The position numbers were made by a program, and so were the translations under genes. A DNA stretch of 53,723 bases from Deltaproteobacteria bacterium (GTDB lineage: Bacteria; Myxococcota_A; UBA9042). The DNA lies in assembly GCA_016875335.1 (NCBI GenBank), contig VGRO01000017.1, forward strand, positions 1 through 53,723, written 5' to 3'. This document shows positions 1 to 8,512 of this stretch, piece after piece (within the stretch, counting starts at the first letter, position 1; each line of letters opens with the position of its first letter). The notes under the pieces are model-generated. The model was not told the origin of the DNA and ran no database searches. It saw only the letters and a list, made by a program, of their open reading frames with translations.

Positions 1-129
1 GGAAATGATTTACTCAATCATTTCTTGGGCCCGTTTGCTTGCTCAGTGGGTCGCCAGCTCGCGGACCAAGGGTCCGACTCGCGGCTCCGTCCTGATGTGA
101 GAGTGATCGACTTATTGTTTTCCAGTCTC
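1..129 (+). repeat. Family 1 repeat, copy A (type I), cut by window edge
   Basis: First of four copies of a ~135-bp element; the outer six bases (GGGCC plus one) fall outside the window. It begins with a palindrome (GAAATGATT, loop TACTC, AATCATTTC, bases 2-24), has a middle hairpin CGGACC-AAG-GGTCCG near 61-75, and ends in TTTTCCAGTCTC. The outer end (GGGCCxGGAAA in complete copies) and the reverse complement of this inner end (GGGACTGGAAAA in copy D) form an imperfect terminal inverted repeat. Bases 1-127 are identical to copy D (reverse complement of 32444-32578). The inner end runs into the iscS stop codon at 129-131, so the iscS transcript reads directly into it, and the hairpin could act as a terminator. 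Confidence 0.9.
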
Positions 130-1352
130 TAATGGCCGGCCCAGTGGACGGTCTTGAGGTCGATGCCTTCCTGCACCATCTCCCACAGCGGGCTCATGTC
201 GCGCAGGCGGTGGACGACCTCGGTCACACGGGCGATGGTGAAATCGATTTCTTCGGTCGTGTTGAAGCGGCCGATGCCGAACCGGATGGAGGTGTGCGCC
301 AACTCGTCGTCCACGCCCAGCGCCTTGAGCACGTAGCTCGGCTCCAGCGATGCGGACGTGCACGCCGACCCGGACGACACCGCGATGTCGTGGATGCCCA
401 TCAGCAGGCTCTCGCCCTCGACGTAGGCGAATGACACATTGAGGTTGCCCGGCACCCGCGCCGACCAGTCGCCGTTCAGGTGCAGGTGCGTCAAGTGCGA
501 CCGCAGCCCGTCCCACAACCGCTGCCGCAGGGCGAGCAATCGCGCCGATTCTTCGGGCATCTCGTTCAGCGCCAGTTCGGCCGCAGCGCCAAACGCCACC
601 ACGAGCGGGACAGCCAGGGTGCCCGATCGCAGTCCGCGCTCGTGGCCTCCACCGTGGAAAAGCGGTTCGAGCCGCACCCGCGGATTCTTGCGGCGGACCC
701 ACAGGGCGCCAACCCCCTTGGGCCCGTACATCTTGTGCGCCGTGAAGGCCAACAGGTCGATGTGCATCGCCTCGACGTCGATGGGCACCTTGCCGACGGC
801 CTGGGCGGCATCGCAAAAGAACAGCACCCCGTGGTCCTTGCACAGGCGACCGATGCGCTCGAGCGGCTGCACGACGCCGATTTCGTTGTTGACCGCCATC
901 ACCGACACCAGGATCGTCTGGTCGGTCAGCGCGGCGGCCAGTTCATCGAGGTCGACCAGACCATCGGCCCGGACCGGCAAGAAGGTGACGCGAAACCCCT
1001 CGCGCTCCAGCGCATGGTGGGCGTCCAGCACCGCCTTGTGCTCGGTGCAGACGGTCACGAGGTGGTCGCCGCGGTCGCGGTACATGCGCGCCGCGCCCTT
1101 GATGGCGAGGTTGTCGCTCTCGGTGGCGCCCGAAGTCAGCACGATCTCCTTGTCGGTGGTTGCGCCGATGGCCCGCGCCAGTTGCGCACGCGCCTTGTCC
1201 ACGGCCTCTTCAGCGACGCGACCGAAAACGTGGGTGCGCGAAGCGGCGTTGCCAAAATGCGTAGTGAAATACGGGACCATCGCTTCCATGACCCGCGGGT
1301 CGCAGCGGGTCGTCGCGTGGTTGTCGAGGTAGATTGGCGTCTGCACGGCCAT
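129..1352 (-). CDS. iscS: Cysteine desulfurase IscS
   Basis: PLP-dependent class V aminotransferase-fold enzyme that takes sulfur from L-cysteine, leaving alanine, and passes it as persulfide to Fe-S scaffold proteins. It has 407 residues, the usual IscS length. The PLP lysine is Lys207 in the T-A-H-K motif. The mobile-loop catalytic cysteine is Cys331 in S-S-G-S-A-C-T-S. The C-terminal tail (S-P-L-W-E-M near 388-393, then a W-A-G-H end) is the IscU-docking tail typical of housekeeping IscS rather than NifS or SufS. The ATG at 1352 has AAGGAAT just upstream. It follows the iscR-like gene after 12 bases, so the two are surely co-transcribed. No iscU, hscA or fdx is present inside the repeat bracket. 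Confidence 0.96.
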   Translation of the reverse strand: MAVQTPIYLDNHATTRCDPRVMEAMVPYFTTHFGNAASRTHVFGRVAEEAVDKARAQLARAIGATTDKEIVLTSGATESDNLAIKGAARMYRDRGDHLVTVCTEHKAVLDAHHALEREGFRVTFLPVRADGLVDLDELAAALTDQTILVSVMAVNNEIGVVQPLERIGRLCKDHGVLFFCDAAQAVGKVPIDVEAMHIDLLAFTAHKMYGPKGVGALWVRRKNPRVRLEPLFHGGGHERGLRSGTLAVPLVVAFGAAAELALNEMPEESARLLALRQRLWDGLRSHLTHLHLNGDWSARVPGNLNVSFAYVEGESLLMGIHDIAVSSGSACTSASLEPSYVLKALGVDDELAHTSIRFGIGRFNTTEEIDFTIARVTEVVHRLRDMSPLWEMVQEGIDLKTVHWAGH

Positions 1353-1364
1353 CGGATTCCTTGG

Positions 1365-1760
1365 CTACAACTGCGCGATGCTCATGCCTTGCAGCACGCG
1401 CATCACTTCCTGGTGCAGGTTGTCGAGCGGATGTTTGATGTCACAGGTTTCAATGCGGTTGCACTCCAGGATGCCCTCGCGGCACGGCGCAAGACCCGGC
1501 TCACCGTCGAGCACTCGCACCACCTCGGCCACCGAGATGTCGCCGGCCGCGCGCGCCAGGCGGTAGCCGCCCGCCTTGCCCATCGACGATTCGACCAGCC
1601 CCGCCTGGGCCAGGCGCGCCAGCACCTTGGGCGTCATGTCGCCGGGCAGCCCGAGCTGCGCGGCCAGTTCGCGCGCTGACAAGGCATCGCCCGGTTCCAG
1701 GCCGCGCAGCGCTTTGAGCGCCACGAGCCCGTAGTCGGACTTGCGAGAAAGACGGATCAT
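1365..1760 (-). CDS. iscR: Rrf2-family Fe-S regulator, IscR-like
   Basis: Winged-helix Rrf2 regulator of 131 residues. The N-terminal helix-turn-helix region carries the S-D-Y-G-L and G-G-Y-R-L signatures. Three cysteines, Cys93, Cys100 and Cys106, followed by His110, match the Fe-S ligand set of IscR, although the first gap is six residues instead of the five in E. coli IscR. By family knowledge the cluster-loaded protein represses its own isc operon. The position immediately upstream of iscS, behind a clear sigma-70 promoter, fits such autoregulation, but I could not identify an operator. The ATG at 1760 has only a weak GAG ribosome-binding site. Confidence 0.9.
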   Translation of the reverse strand: MIRLSRKSDYGLVALKALRGLEPGDALSARELAAQLGLPGDMTPKVLARLAQAGLVESSMGKAGGYRLARAAGDISVAEVVRVLDGEPGLAPCREGILECNRIETCDIKHPLDNLHQEVMRVLQGMSIAQL

Positions 1761-1832
1761 TGCGGCGTCTCGTAGGTGCGCCGCCAGCCGCGGCCACCGC
1801 GAACGGCCGCCAACTGCGACCGTTCTAGTCCG

Positions 1833-1861
1833 AGTTTAGCGACGCTTCCGTGGACTGTCAA
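1833..1861 (-). promoter_or_regulatory. Sigma-70 promoter of iscR-iscS
   Basis: On the minus strand, TTGACA (1856-1861) and TAAACT (1833-1838) are separated by exactly 17 bases, one of the best housekeeping promoter matches in this G+C-rich window. Transcription would start near 1826, leaving a leader of about 65 bases before the iscR ATG at 1760. Confidence 0.75.
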
Positions 1862-1883
1862 CGAACGCCGCCTCGCTCTGTCA

Positions 1884-1903
1884 CGAAAACGTCGGCGTTT
1901 TCG
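1884..1903. terminator. Hairpin between the unknown gene and iscR
   Basis: Perfect 8-bp stem CGAAAACG / CGTTTTCG with a TCGG loop, lying 12 bases after the stop of the upstream gene (1916) and before the iscR promoter. There is no U-tract, so intrinsic termination is uncertain, but the position suits a transcript end. Confidence 0.5.
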
Positions 1904-1915
1904 GGGCTTGAGCGC

Positions 1916-2581
1916 TCAATCGTCGTCGCTGCTGGCCAAATCCGCCAGGTCGGCGGCGCCCTCGGCGATGCGGTCGACGACGTTGCGCACGCGGCGAGTG
2001 GTCCCCACCACCGCATCCTGCACGGCATCGGTCAGCGCGCCTGGTATGGCAGCGGCCACGGCGACAGGGCTCGGCGTCCGCGCCACCGGCGCACCTTTTG
2101 CGGCGACCGGTTGGGGCTTGGCCTTTGCCGCCGGACGCTTGCGGGGCTTCTTTGTCGACTTGCGCGCGATTTTCGGCGTCGCAGCACCCTTGACCTCCGT
2201 ACGCAGGGTGCCGTCTTCGTTGGGCACGAAGCGGACTTCGGTGCGGATCTCGAAACTGACGCTGGTCAGCACCTTGCGGATTTCGTCCGCGAGGTTGAGC
2301 TGTTGCAGAAACTGCTGCACCTCGCGGCCGACCATCTCGACGGCTTCGCGCTTGGTGCCGTCGACCGCGGTCAGCGCCGACTGCACCACCGAGTGGACCA
2401 ACTCCTTGGGAAACAGGGCGGCGACCAACTTCTTGCGGTCATCGTCACCCTGCAGGACCACGTTGACGCTGCGCTCGACGGCGCGCCGGACGATTTCGGG
2501 GAGGAACCCGCCATCGGCTTCGCCGCCGGTTTCGGCCGCTTGACCCTGCTTGTCCCTGTCCTTGCGATCGCCGAACACCAC
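1916..2581 (-). CDS. Unknown protein with basic Ala/Lys/Pro-rich segment
   Basis: A 221-residue protein I do not recognise. The first ~110 residues look globular and helical (F-L-P-E-I-V-R-R near 26-33). They are followed by a low-complexity basic stretch rich in Lys, Arg, Ala and Pro (about 135-170) like a DNA- or polymer-binding linker. A helical tail ends in an acidic S-S-D-D-D. The overall shape (helical head, PAKK-like linker, helical tail) recalls phasin-like or nucleoid-associated proteins, but this is only a resemblance. The GTG at 2581 has GAGG six bases upstream; a second GTG follows directly. The inner end of repeat copy B is only 30 bases upstream, so its promoter must lie in or beside that repeat. 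Confidence 0.7.
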   Translation of the reverse strand: MVFGDRKDRDKQGQAAETGGEADGGFLPEIVRRAVERSVNVVLQGDDDRKKLVAALFPKELVHSVVQSALTAVDGTKREAVEMVGREVQQFLQQLNLADEIRKVLTSVSFEIRTEVRFVPNEDGTLRTEVKGAATPKIARKSTKKPRKRPAAKAKPQPVAAKGAPVARTPSPVAVAAAIPGALTDAVQDAVVGTTRRVRNVVDRIAEGAADLADLASSDDD

Positions 2582-2610
2582 CGGAACCTCGCGCGCGTGG
2601 CCCTAGCTTA

Positions 2611-2745
2611 GGGACCGGAAAATAACAAGTCGATCACTCTCACATCAGGACGGAGCCGCGAGTCGGACCTTTGGTCCGCGAGCTGGCGACCCACGGAGCA
2701 AGCAAACGGGCCCGAGAAATGATTGAGTAAATCATTTCCTGGCCC
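2611..2745 (-). repeat. Family 1 repeat, copy B (type II)
   Basis: A 135-bp copy in inverted orientation relative to copy A, palindromic end outward (toward nuoI) and GGGACCGGAAAA end inward. It carries the type II variants shared only with copy C: GGGCCAGG at the outer end, TCTCGGGCCC, GCTCCGTGGG, and an A inside the AT-rich inner end. It separates the nuo transcript, which stops at 2787, from the next minus-strand unit, whose start is at 2581. Confidence 0.92.
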
Positions 2746-2786
2746 TTAGGGTGCAAATCGGACCGCGCAAGCCATCGCCGTTCGCA

Positions 2787-3344
2787 TCAGTGGTGGCCAC
2801 CGCGCCCGTGCAGGGCCCCCGCGTGGTTGTCTGCCCGGAAATCGCCGCCCTGCGCCGCCGTCGACCGCTTGGCCAGTTCCAGCAGGTTGACCTTGCCTGC
2901 CTTCTGGTCACGGCGCGTGAACGTCGGCAGGGTGTGCACGCCGGAGTCCATGCGAATGGCATCGCAGGGGCACGCCTCCTCGCAAAATCCGCAATAGATG
3001 CATTTGAGCAGGTCGATCTCGAAGGTCGTCGGGTACTTCTCGATGTCCGCGTCGCGGTGCTCGGCGGCGACGATGGTGATGCAGTTGGCCGGGCAGGCCG
3101 TCGCGCAGAGCATGCACGCCACGCAGCGGACCTGTCCGTCGTCGCGCTTGGTCAGCAGGTGCTTGCCGCGGAAGCGCGGGGTGTACGGCTTGCGCTCCTC
3201 GGGGTACTGGACGGTGACGATGTCCTTGCGCCCGAAAAGGTTGCGCAGGAACTGGCGGGTGACCAGCGTCACGCCCTTGGCGACCTCGACGACGTAGCTC
3301 TGCAAGATGAGATCGGGTTCGACGCGGTGGACCAGTTTGCCCAT
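2787..3344 (-). CDS. nuoI: NADH-quinone oxidoreductase subunit I
   Basis: Peripheral-arm subunit of complex I that carries clusters N6a and N6b toward the quinone site. Two ferredoxin motifs are visible: Cys74, 77, 80 and 84, then Cys115, 118, 121 and 125, each ending in C-P. It has 185 residues, with a His/Gly-rich tail ending in G-R-G-G-H-H. I chose the ATG at 3344 because GGAG lies about eight bases upstream and it clears the nuoH stop by 29 bases; a longer open frame to 3392 would overlap nuoH. It is the last gene of this nuo operon, with repeat copy B starting 41 bases downstream. Confidence 0.95.
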   Translation of the reverse strand: MGKLVHRVEPDLILQSYVVEVAKGVTLVTRQFLRNLFGRKDIVTVQYPEERKPYTPRFRGKHLLTKRDDGQVRCVACMLCATACPANCITIVAAEHRDADIEKYPTTFEIDLLKCIYCGFCEEACPCDAIRMDSGVHTLPTFTRRDQKAGKVNLLELAKRSTAAQGGDFRADNHAGALHGRGGHH

Positions 3345-3373
3345 GGTTGGCTCCGAGTTTGCTGTGTTTGATC

Positions 3374-4429
3374 CTAGTTGCGGTCGACCCACAGCAGCGC
3401 CACGCCGGTGACGAGCAGGTTGACCAGGGCCGCTGGTAGCAGGATCCGCCAGCCCAGGCGCATCACCTGGTCATAGCGGAAACGCGGCAGCGTCCATCGG
3501 ATGGTCAACTGCAGCCAGATGACGAAAAGGGTCTTGAGCAGGAACGCGGCAACCTGCACCGCCATCAGGCCAGGGGTACTGCCGTGGACTCCGGGAATCT
3601 GCCAGCCGCCCAGGAAAAGCGTGGCGCCGACGCAGCCGATCAGCACGATCTCGACGAATTCTGCCAGGGCGAGCACGGCAAAGCCCATGGCGCTGTATTC
3701 GGTCCAGTAGCCGGCGGTCAGTTCGCTTTCAGCCTCGGCCACGTCGAAAGGTGCTCGCTTGTTCTCGGCGATCGCGCACGTCAGGTACAGGACGAAGGCG
3801 ACCGGCTGCGTGAAAATCCCCCATGCCGGAACTACGCCGCCGAGCGTGGTGCCCTGCGCGACCACGATTTCTTGCAGGTCGGTCGACCCGTAGATCATGA
3901 ACACGCCGCACAGGGTCAGGCCGATCGCCACCTCGTAGCTCACCATTTGCGCCGAAATGCGCAGTCCGCCCATCAGCGACCACTTGTTGTTGCTGGCCCA
4001 GGCGCCCATGACGCTGCCGTACACGTTCAGGCTGGCGATGGCGAAGATGAACAAGATGCCCAGTTCCGTGTTGGCGATCATCATGTGCTCGCCCGGCCCG
4101 AACGGGATGACGGCAAACACCACCATCGCCGGCACAAAGGCGACGAGCGGCGCCAGACGAAACATCCACGGGTTGGCGGTGTCCGGCGAGAAATCTTCCT
4201 TGGTGAGCATCTTGATGGGGTCGGCCAGCATGTGCAGCAACCCGCCCAGGCGCAGCGACCCGAGGTTGGCCCGGTTGGGGCCGATGCGGTTCTGGATGAC
4301 GGCCGAGTACTTGCGCTCCAGCCAGGTGAGCACGGTGGCGGTGCCCATCACGAACACCAGCACGAAGGCGGCGAACTTGATGACCGTCCACAGCACGAGG
4401 TCGAGGATCACGTTTCCGGTCAGGGGCAT
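3374..4429 (-). CDS. nuoH: NADH-quinone oxidoreductase subunit H
   Basis: Membrane subunit of complex I that forms much of the quinone chamber and links the peripheral and membrane arms. At 351 residues it has the expected series of about eight hydrophobic helices. The conserved E-N-K-R-A-P-F-D segment and the acidic E-A-E-S-E-L-T-A-G loop near residues 225-240 are diagnostic. The ATG at 4429 has GGGAG eight bases upstream, and the gap to nuoG is 28 bases. It is the only integral membrane subunit of complex I in the window besides NuoA; the pump subunits L, M and N are absent. Confidence 0.96.
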   Translation of the reverse strand: MPLTGNVILDLVLWTVIKFAAFVLVFVMGTATVLTWLERKYSAVIQNRIGPNRANLGSLRLGGLLHMLADPIKMLTKEDFSPDTANPWMFRLAPLVAFVPAMVVFAVIPFGPGEHMMIANTELGILFIFAIASLNVYGSVMGAWASNNKWSLMGGLRISAQMVSYEVAIGLTLCGVFMIYGSTDLQEIVVAQGTTLGGVVPAWGIFTQPVAFVLYLTCAIAENKRAPFDVAEAESELTAGYWTEYSAMGFAVLALAEFVEIVLIGCVGATLFLGGWQIPGVHGSTPGLMAVQVAAFLLKTLFVIWLQLTIRWTLPRFRYDQVMRLGWRILLPAALVNLLVTGVALLWVDRN

Positions 4430-4457
4430 GTCAAACTCCCGGTGCGCGCGGTAGGGC

Positions 4458-6134
4458 TCAGGCGCCGCGGCGCAGTTGGAAGGGGCGCTGGTAGCTTGGG
4501 GTCACGGTATCGGGCTCCCACTGCGGGGTACCGTCCACGCGTGGCCGAGCCGCGGTCAGGTCGCCGCCGTGGGTCAGTCCGCGGCCGAGGTCGCCGATTT
4601 CGCCATAGGTCAGGTGCTTGAAGGCCGGCACGGCGGCGGCGACGCGGCCAAAAATGTCGGCTGGCCGGGTCTTCTCCCCGAAGTCGAGCAGCAGTTCGAC
4701 GGCAGACGGCGCCAGCGCTGCGGCCGCGACGTGCGGCGCAACCGTGGTGACCGCGGCCTTGAGCGGCTGGCCGATGCGCTGGACCCATCCGTTTTCATTG
4801 GTGATCGTCGCCTCGCGCTGGTGCAGCGGCGTCAGCGGCACCACGACCTGGGCCGAGTCGGCGAGGGGACCGGGCAGACAGGTGAAGACGGCGCGCCGTT
4901 CGACGCAATGCAGCGTCTCTGCGAAGGAAGCGTCGGCGGCGCCGTCCGGGTCGACGACAAGCGCAATGGCGTAGGTGTCCGCACCGTCGGCCAGTTGCGC
5001 GGCGTCCGCCAGGTTCGGGGCCACCTGCGCAAGAATCGCCTGGGCCCCCGTCAGGTTGCAGTCCTGGTCCGCCAAGCGCAGCAAGGCGTCGCCCTGCCCT
5101 GGCGCCTTGCGCAGCAGGTACACGTCAGCTCCCATCTCCTTGGCGAGGCGGCCCCAGGCGTACAGGTCTTCGTTGCCGAGCGAGGCCGACAAAGCGATGG
5201 CGACCTTGGCGTCTTCGAGCCTTGCCTGTTGCAGCCACCCAGCCACGACGCGCAGGCCATCTTGGGCGTTGCAGGGGCGGGCATCGCCGTTGGGCCCCGG
5301 CGTCCTGCCGGTCGACAGGCCGCGGTCGCGCAGGTCGTCGAGGCTGCGGCGGCCGGCGTCGCACATCCAATAGCCGTTGACGTCCGGGTTGTAGCGCGGC
5401 ACCACCCGCTCGACCTTGTTGGCGTGCGAGTCCACGCGCAGCGCACACCCGCGAGCGCAGCCCGTGCATACGCTCGGCTTGGTGTCCAGGAACCACACCC
5501 GCCGTTGGAAACGGAACTGCCGCGAAGTCAGCGCGCCGACCGGGCAGATGTCGACGACATTGAGCGAATACGGGTTGTCGAGTTCGACGCCTTCGGGGGT
5601 GGTGATCTCGGCGTGCTCGCCGCGGTCCTCGACGGTCAGTTCGTTGGTCTTGGTGACTTCTTCGCAGAAGCGCACGCAGCGGGTGCACACGATGCAGCGC
5701 TCGGCGTCGAGCACGACGGTGGGCCCCAGCGGCTTGGCCTTTGGCTTTCCGGTCTTGGTGTGGCTCAACCGCGAGGCCTTGGCGCTGTACGTGACGTAGT
5801 GCTCCTGGAGCACGCACTCGCCGGCCTGGTCGCATACCGGGCAATCGACCGGGTGGTTCAGCAGGATGAACTCCAGCACCGCCTCCTGGGTCGCCTTGAC
5901 CTTGGCGGTGGCCGTGTGGATGACCATTCCGTCGCCGACCTCGGTGTAGCAGGCCGGCTGAGGTTTGGGCCATTTTTCGATTTCGACGAGGCACATCCGG
6001 CAGTTCGCGGCGATCGACAGTCCCGGGTGGTAGCAGAACACGGGGATGTCGACGCCGACCTGCTTGGCCGCGCGCAGGATCGTGGTCTTGGGGGCGACCT
6101 CGATCTCGCGGCCGTCGATGGTGACCTTGGGCAT
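4458..6134 (-). CDS. nuoG: NADH-quinone oxidoreductase subunit G, short form
   Basis: Electron-wire subunit of complex I. The N-terminal 2Fe-2S domain has Cys34, Cys45, Cys48 and Cys62. A His-Cys-type 4Fe-4S segment follows near 90-115 (C-P-V-C-D-Q-A-G-E-C), then a 4Fe-4S motif near 140-155 (C-I-V-C-T-R-C-V-R-F-C) and a CxxCxxxC segment near 220-235. The remaining ~300 residues resemble a shortened molybdopterin-oxidoreductase fold. Total length is 558, clearly shorter than the ~700-900 of well-studied NuoG. The ATG at 6134 was chosen because AAGGAAT precedes it and the 2Fe-2S fold starts at once; the open frame runs on to 6188 but would overlap nuoD. Confidence 0.93.
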   Translation of the reverse strand: MPKVTIDGREIEVAPKTTILRAAKQVGVDIPVFCYHPGLSIAANCRMCLVEIEKWPKPQPACYTEVGDGMVIHTATAKVKATQEAVLEFILLNHPVDCPVCDQAGECVLQEHYVTYSAKASRLSHTKTGKPKAKPLGPTVVLDAERCIVCTRCVRFCEEVTKTNELTVEDRGEHAEITTPEGVELDNPYSLNVVDICPVGALTSRQFRFQRRVWFLDTKPSVCTGCARGCALRVDSHANKVERVVPRYNPDVNGYWMCDAGRRSLDDLRDRGLSTGRTPGPNGDARPCNAQDGLRVVAGWLQQARLEDAKVAIALSASLGNEDLYAWGRLAKEMGADVYLLRKAPGQGDALLRLADQDCNLTGAQAILAQVAPNLADAAQLADGADTYAIALVVDPDGAADASFAETLHCVERRAVFTCLPGPLADSAQVVVPLTPLHQREATITNENGWVQRIGQPLKAAVTTVAPHVAAAALAPSAVELLLDFGEKTRPADIFGRVAAAVPAFKHLTYGEIGDLGRGLTHGGDLTAARPRVDGTPQWEPDTVTPSYQRPFQLRRGA

Positions 6135-6165
6135 GGGATTCCTTGCTCTGTGGGGCGACCTGCGC

Positions 6166-7401
6166 CTAGCGGTCCACTTCGCCGCCAATCATGTTCAGGG
6201 TGTCGAACGTCGGCACGATGTCGGCCAGCATGCCGCCCACCACCAGTTTCTTGAGCACGCCCATGGCGTAGTAGCACGGAGCGCGCACGTGCACCTTGTA
6301 GGGCCGGCCGTTGCCCTGCGACACGACGTAGAAGCCGACTTCGCCGTTGCCGCCCTCGACCGCCTGGTAGGCCTCGCCGGCCGGCACCTGGTGGCCGTCG
6401 ATTGTCAGCTTGAAGTGGGCGATCATGCCTTCGATGCTGTTGTAGACCGCGGCCTTGGGGGGCAACACCACCTGCCAATCGCCGACGTTGACCGGTCCAC
6501 CGGGCATCTGCCGCAGCATCTGGCGGATCATCTTGTTGCACTGATGGATTTCTTCGAAGCGGCACAGGTAGCGGTCATAGTTGTCGCCCTGGTGGCCCAG
6601 GATGACGTCAAAGTCCAGTTCGTTGTAGTGCAAGTACGGCTGATGCTTGCGCAAATCCCAGTCCACGCCAGCCGAGCGCAACATCACGCCGGTCACGCCA
6701 CAGGCGATGGCGTCTTGCTGCGACAGTTGGCCGGTCCCGATCATGCGGTCGTAGAAGATCCGGTTCTTGGTCAAGAGCTTGTCCATCTTGTCGAGCAAGG
6801 ACAGCACCTTGTCCATGGCCGCGATCACGTGGTCGCCGTAGCCGTCGGGCAGATCGCTGCGCAGCCCGCCAATGCGCGTGTAGCTGGTAGTCAGCCGCGC
6901 ACCGCACAGCTCTTCGACGATGGGGTAGAGCGTCTCACGGGCCTCGACGCCGTACAAGAACGGTGTAAATCCGCCAAGTTCCAGCGCTCCAGCGGCGAGC
7001 GCGGTCAAGTGGTCGGTCACGCGGCTGATCTCGCAAACCAGCATGCGGATGTACGAGCAGCGCGGCGTGATCTGCACGCCCATCAACTTCTCGACCGCCA
7101 TCACGTAGCCGACGTTGTTGCACAGCGGCGACACATAGTTGAGCCGGTCGGTATAGGGCAGCACCTGCTGCCATGTGCCCTGCTCGCTCATCTTCTCGAA
7201 GCCGCGGTGCAAATACCCGATGTGGATGTCGATGTCGTCCACCGTTTCACCGTCGAGCGTAAGCACGAACTTGACGGTGCCATGGGTCGCCGGATGTGAC
7301 GGCCCCATGTTGATGATCATCTTGTCGCCCTGGCGCAGGGCGGCCGCCACCATCGCCGCCGTTGCCGCGCCTGCCTGTCCGTGTGCTGCGTGTGCGCCCA
7401 T
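6166..7401 (-). CDS. nuoD: NADH-quinone oxidoreductase subunit D (49-kDa)
   Basis: Quinone-pocket subunit of complex I, related to the large subunit of NiFe hydrogenases. It has 411 residues with the G-P-S-H-P-A-T-H-G motif near 33-41, the Y-L-H-R-G-F-E-K segment near 63-70, and the invariant G-G-E-V-D-R C-terminus. The family core begins near Met28; the extra Ala-rich N-terminus is kept because AAGGA sits seven bases before the ATG at 7401. It follows nuoC by 27 bases and precedes nuoG by 31. Its normal partner NuoB, which holds cluster N2 facing this subunit, is not encoded here. Confidence 0.96.
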   Translation of the reverse strand: MGAHAAHGQAGAATAAMVAAALRQGDKMIINMGPSHPATHGTVKFVLTLDGETVDDIDIHIGYLHRGFEKMSEQGTWQQVLPYTDRLNYVSPLCNNVGYVMAVEKLMGVQITPRCSYIRMLVCEISRVTDHLTALAAGALELGGFTPFLYGVEARETLYPIVEELCGARLTTSYTRIGGLRSDLPDGYGDHVIAAMDKVLSLLDKMDKLLTKNRIFYDRMIGTGQLSQQDAIACGVTGVMLRSAGVDWDLRKHQPYLHYNELDFDVILGHQGDNYDRYLCRFEEIHQCNKMIRQMLRQMPGGPVNVGDWQVVLPPKAAVYNSIEGMIAHFKLTIDGHQVPAGEAYQAVEGGNGEVGFYVVSQGNGRPYKVHVRAPCYYAMGVLKKLVVGGMLADIVPTFDTLNMIGGEVDR

Positions 7402-7428
7402 CGTTCGTCCTTGGCCGGTTCGGGTGGC

Positions 7429-8031
7429 CTAGCGGTGCGTCTCGTGGTCGGCGTACTCGGCCAACGTCGGCAGCGCGGTCAGGGGCTGGTAGCCGCGCAA
7501 CGGATAGTCCTTGCGCAGCGGGTGACCCTCGAATTCGTCGTACAGCAAGATGCGACGCAGGTCCGGGTGACCGTCGAAGCGGACGCCGTACATGTCCCAG
7601 ACCTCGCGCTCGGCCCAGTTGGCGGCGCCATACACGCCGCACAGGGTCGGCACGGTCAGGTCGTCCGCCGCGATGGGCACCTTGAGGCGCAGCCGATGCC
7701 CGTGGCCCAGCGACACCAGGTGGTACACCACCTCAAAACGCGGCAACCCGTCACAGTCCAGGCCATCGGTGCGGTCGGCGTCCACCGGGCTGCACGCGCC
7801 GCGCAAGCCCGGCGGGTAGTCGGCGAAATCGACCGCGGTGACGTCCACGAGCATGTCGAATGCCAGCGCCGGGTCGTCGCGCAGTTGGGTTGCCAGGCCG
7901 ACGAGCCCCTCCCTGGACAGCAGCACCGTCGCGTCGTCGCGCAGCGCGTGGCTGCCGATGACGGCATGGCCGGCGCGCGCACGGCATGCCCGGATAAGGG
8001 CGTCACAAGAGAGCGGGTTGGCGGTCGGCAT
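7429..8031 (-). CDS. nuoC: NADH-quinone oxidoreductase subunit C (30-kDa)
   Basis: Peripheral subunit of complex I that packs against NuoD. It has 200 residues with the family signature N-W-A-E-R-E-V-W-D-M-Y-G near 140-151, followed by H-P-D-L-R-R-I-L and H-P-L-R-K-D-Y-P-L. It is separate from nuoD, as in the classical 14-gene order and unlike the fused nuoCD of enterobacteria. Only 57 bases separate it from nuoA, so the nuoB gene that normally sits between A and C is missing. Confidence 0.95.
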   Translation of the reverse strand: MPTANPLSCDALIRACRARAGHAVIGSHALRDDATVLLSREGLVGLATQLRDDPALAFDMLVDVTAVDFADYPPGLRGACSPVDADRTDGLDCDGLPRFEVVYHLVSLGHGHRLRLKVPIAADDLTVPTLCGVYGAANWAEREVWDMYGVRFDGHPDLRRILLYDEFEGHPLRKDYPLRGYQPLTALPTLAEYADHETHR

Positions 8032-8088
8032 GGCAACTCCGGTGCAGTTCGCGGGTGGCGGGGACGGCGGTCCGAGCGGCAGGGTCGC

Positions 8089-8472
8089 CTATTCCCAGTC
8101 CAGCGCGCCGCGGCGCCAGACGTAGGCAAGTCCTGCGGCCAGGATGCCTACGAATACGAACATCTCGACGACGGTGACGACGCCAAAGCCGGGCTCGACC
8201 AGCAATTCGCGAAACAGGCCCGCCCACGGGTACATGAACACCGACTCGATGTCGAAGACGATAAAGAAGATGGCGACCAGGTAGAACTTGACGCTGAACC
8301 GCTGGTGCGCCGAACCGATCGGATCGCTGCCGCACTCGAACGTCGCCTGCTTGACGGGGCTGCTGCGCCGCGGACCGATCAAGCGGTTCAGCACCAGGAT
8401 GGCCGAGCCCATCACGGTAACCGCGGCCACGATGACCGCCAGCGAGAGGTAGCCCATTTGTGCGTGCAGCAT
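8089..8472 (-). CDS. nuoA: NADH-quinone oxidoreductase subunit A
   Basis: Small membrane subunit of complex I with three predicted helices in 127 residues. The conserved loop F-E-C-G-S-D-P-I-G and the following F-Y-L-V-A-I-F-F-I-V-F-D-I-E segment are both present; the loop cysteine is the one that responds to the enzyme's active or deactive state in the family. It is the first gene of the minus-strand operon nuoA-C-D-G-H-I. Confidence 0.96.
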   Translation of the reverse strand: MLHAQMGYLSLAVIVAAVTVMGSAILVLNRLIGPRRSSPVKQATFECGSDPIGSAHQRFSVKFYLVAIFFIVFDIESVFMYPWAGLFRELLVEPGFGVVTVVEMFVFVGILAAGLAYVWRRGALDWE

Positions 8473-8512
8473 GGCGGTCCTGTGCGCGCTCGGGGCGCGG
8501 CAAGGGGGCGCT

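Noticed and set aside
8032..8088. A hidden nuoB between nuoA and nuoC
   Set aside because: Only 57 bases are available, and no C-C-x-C-G-type NuoB motif occurs in any frame nearby.
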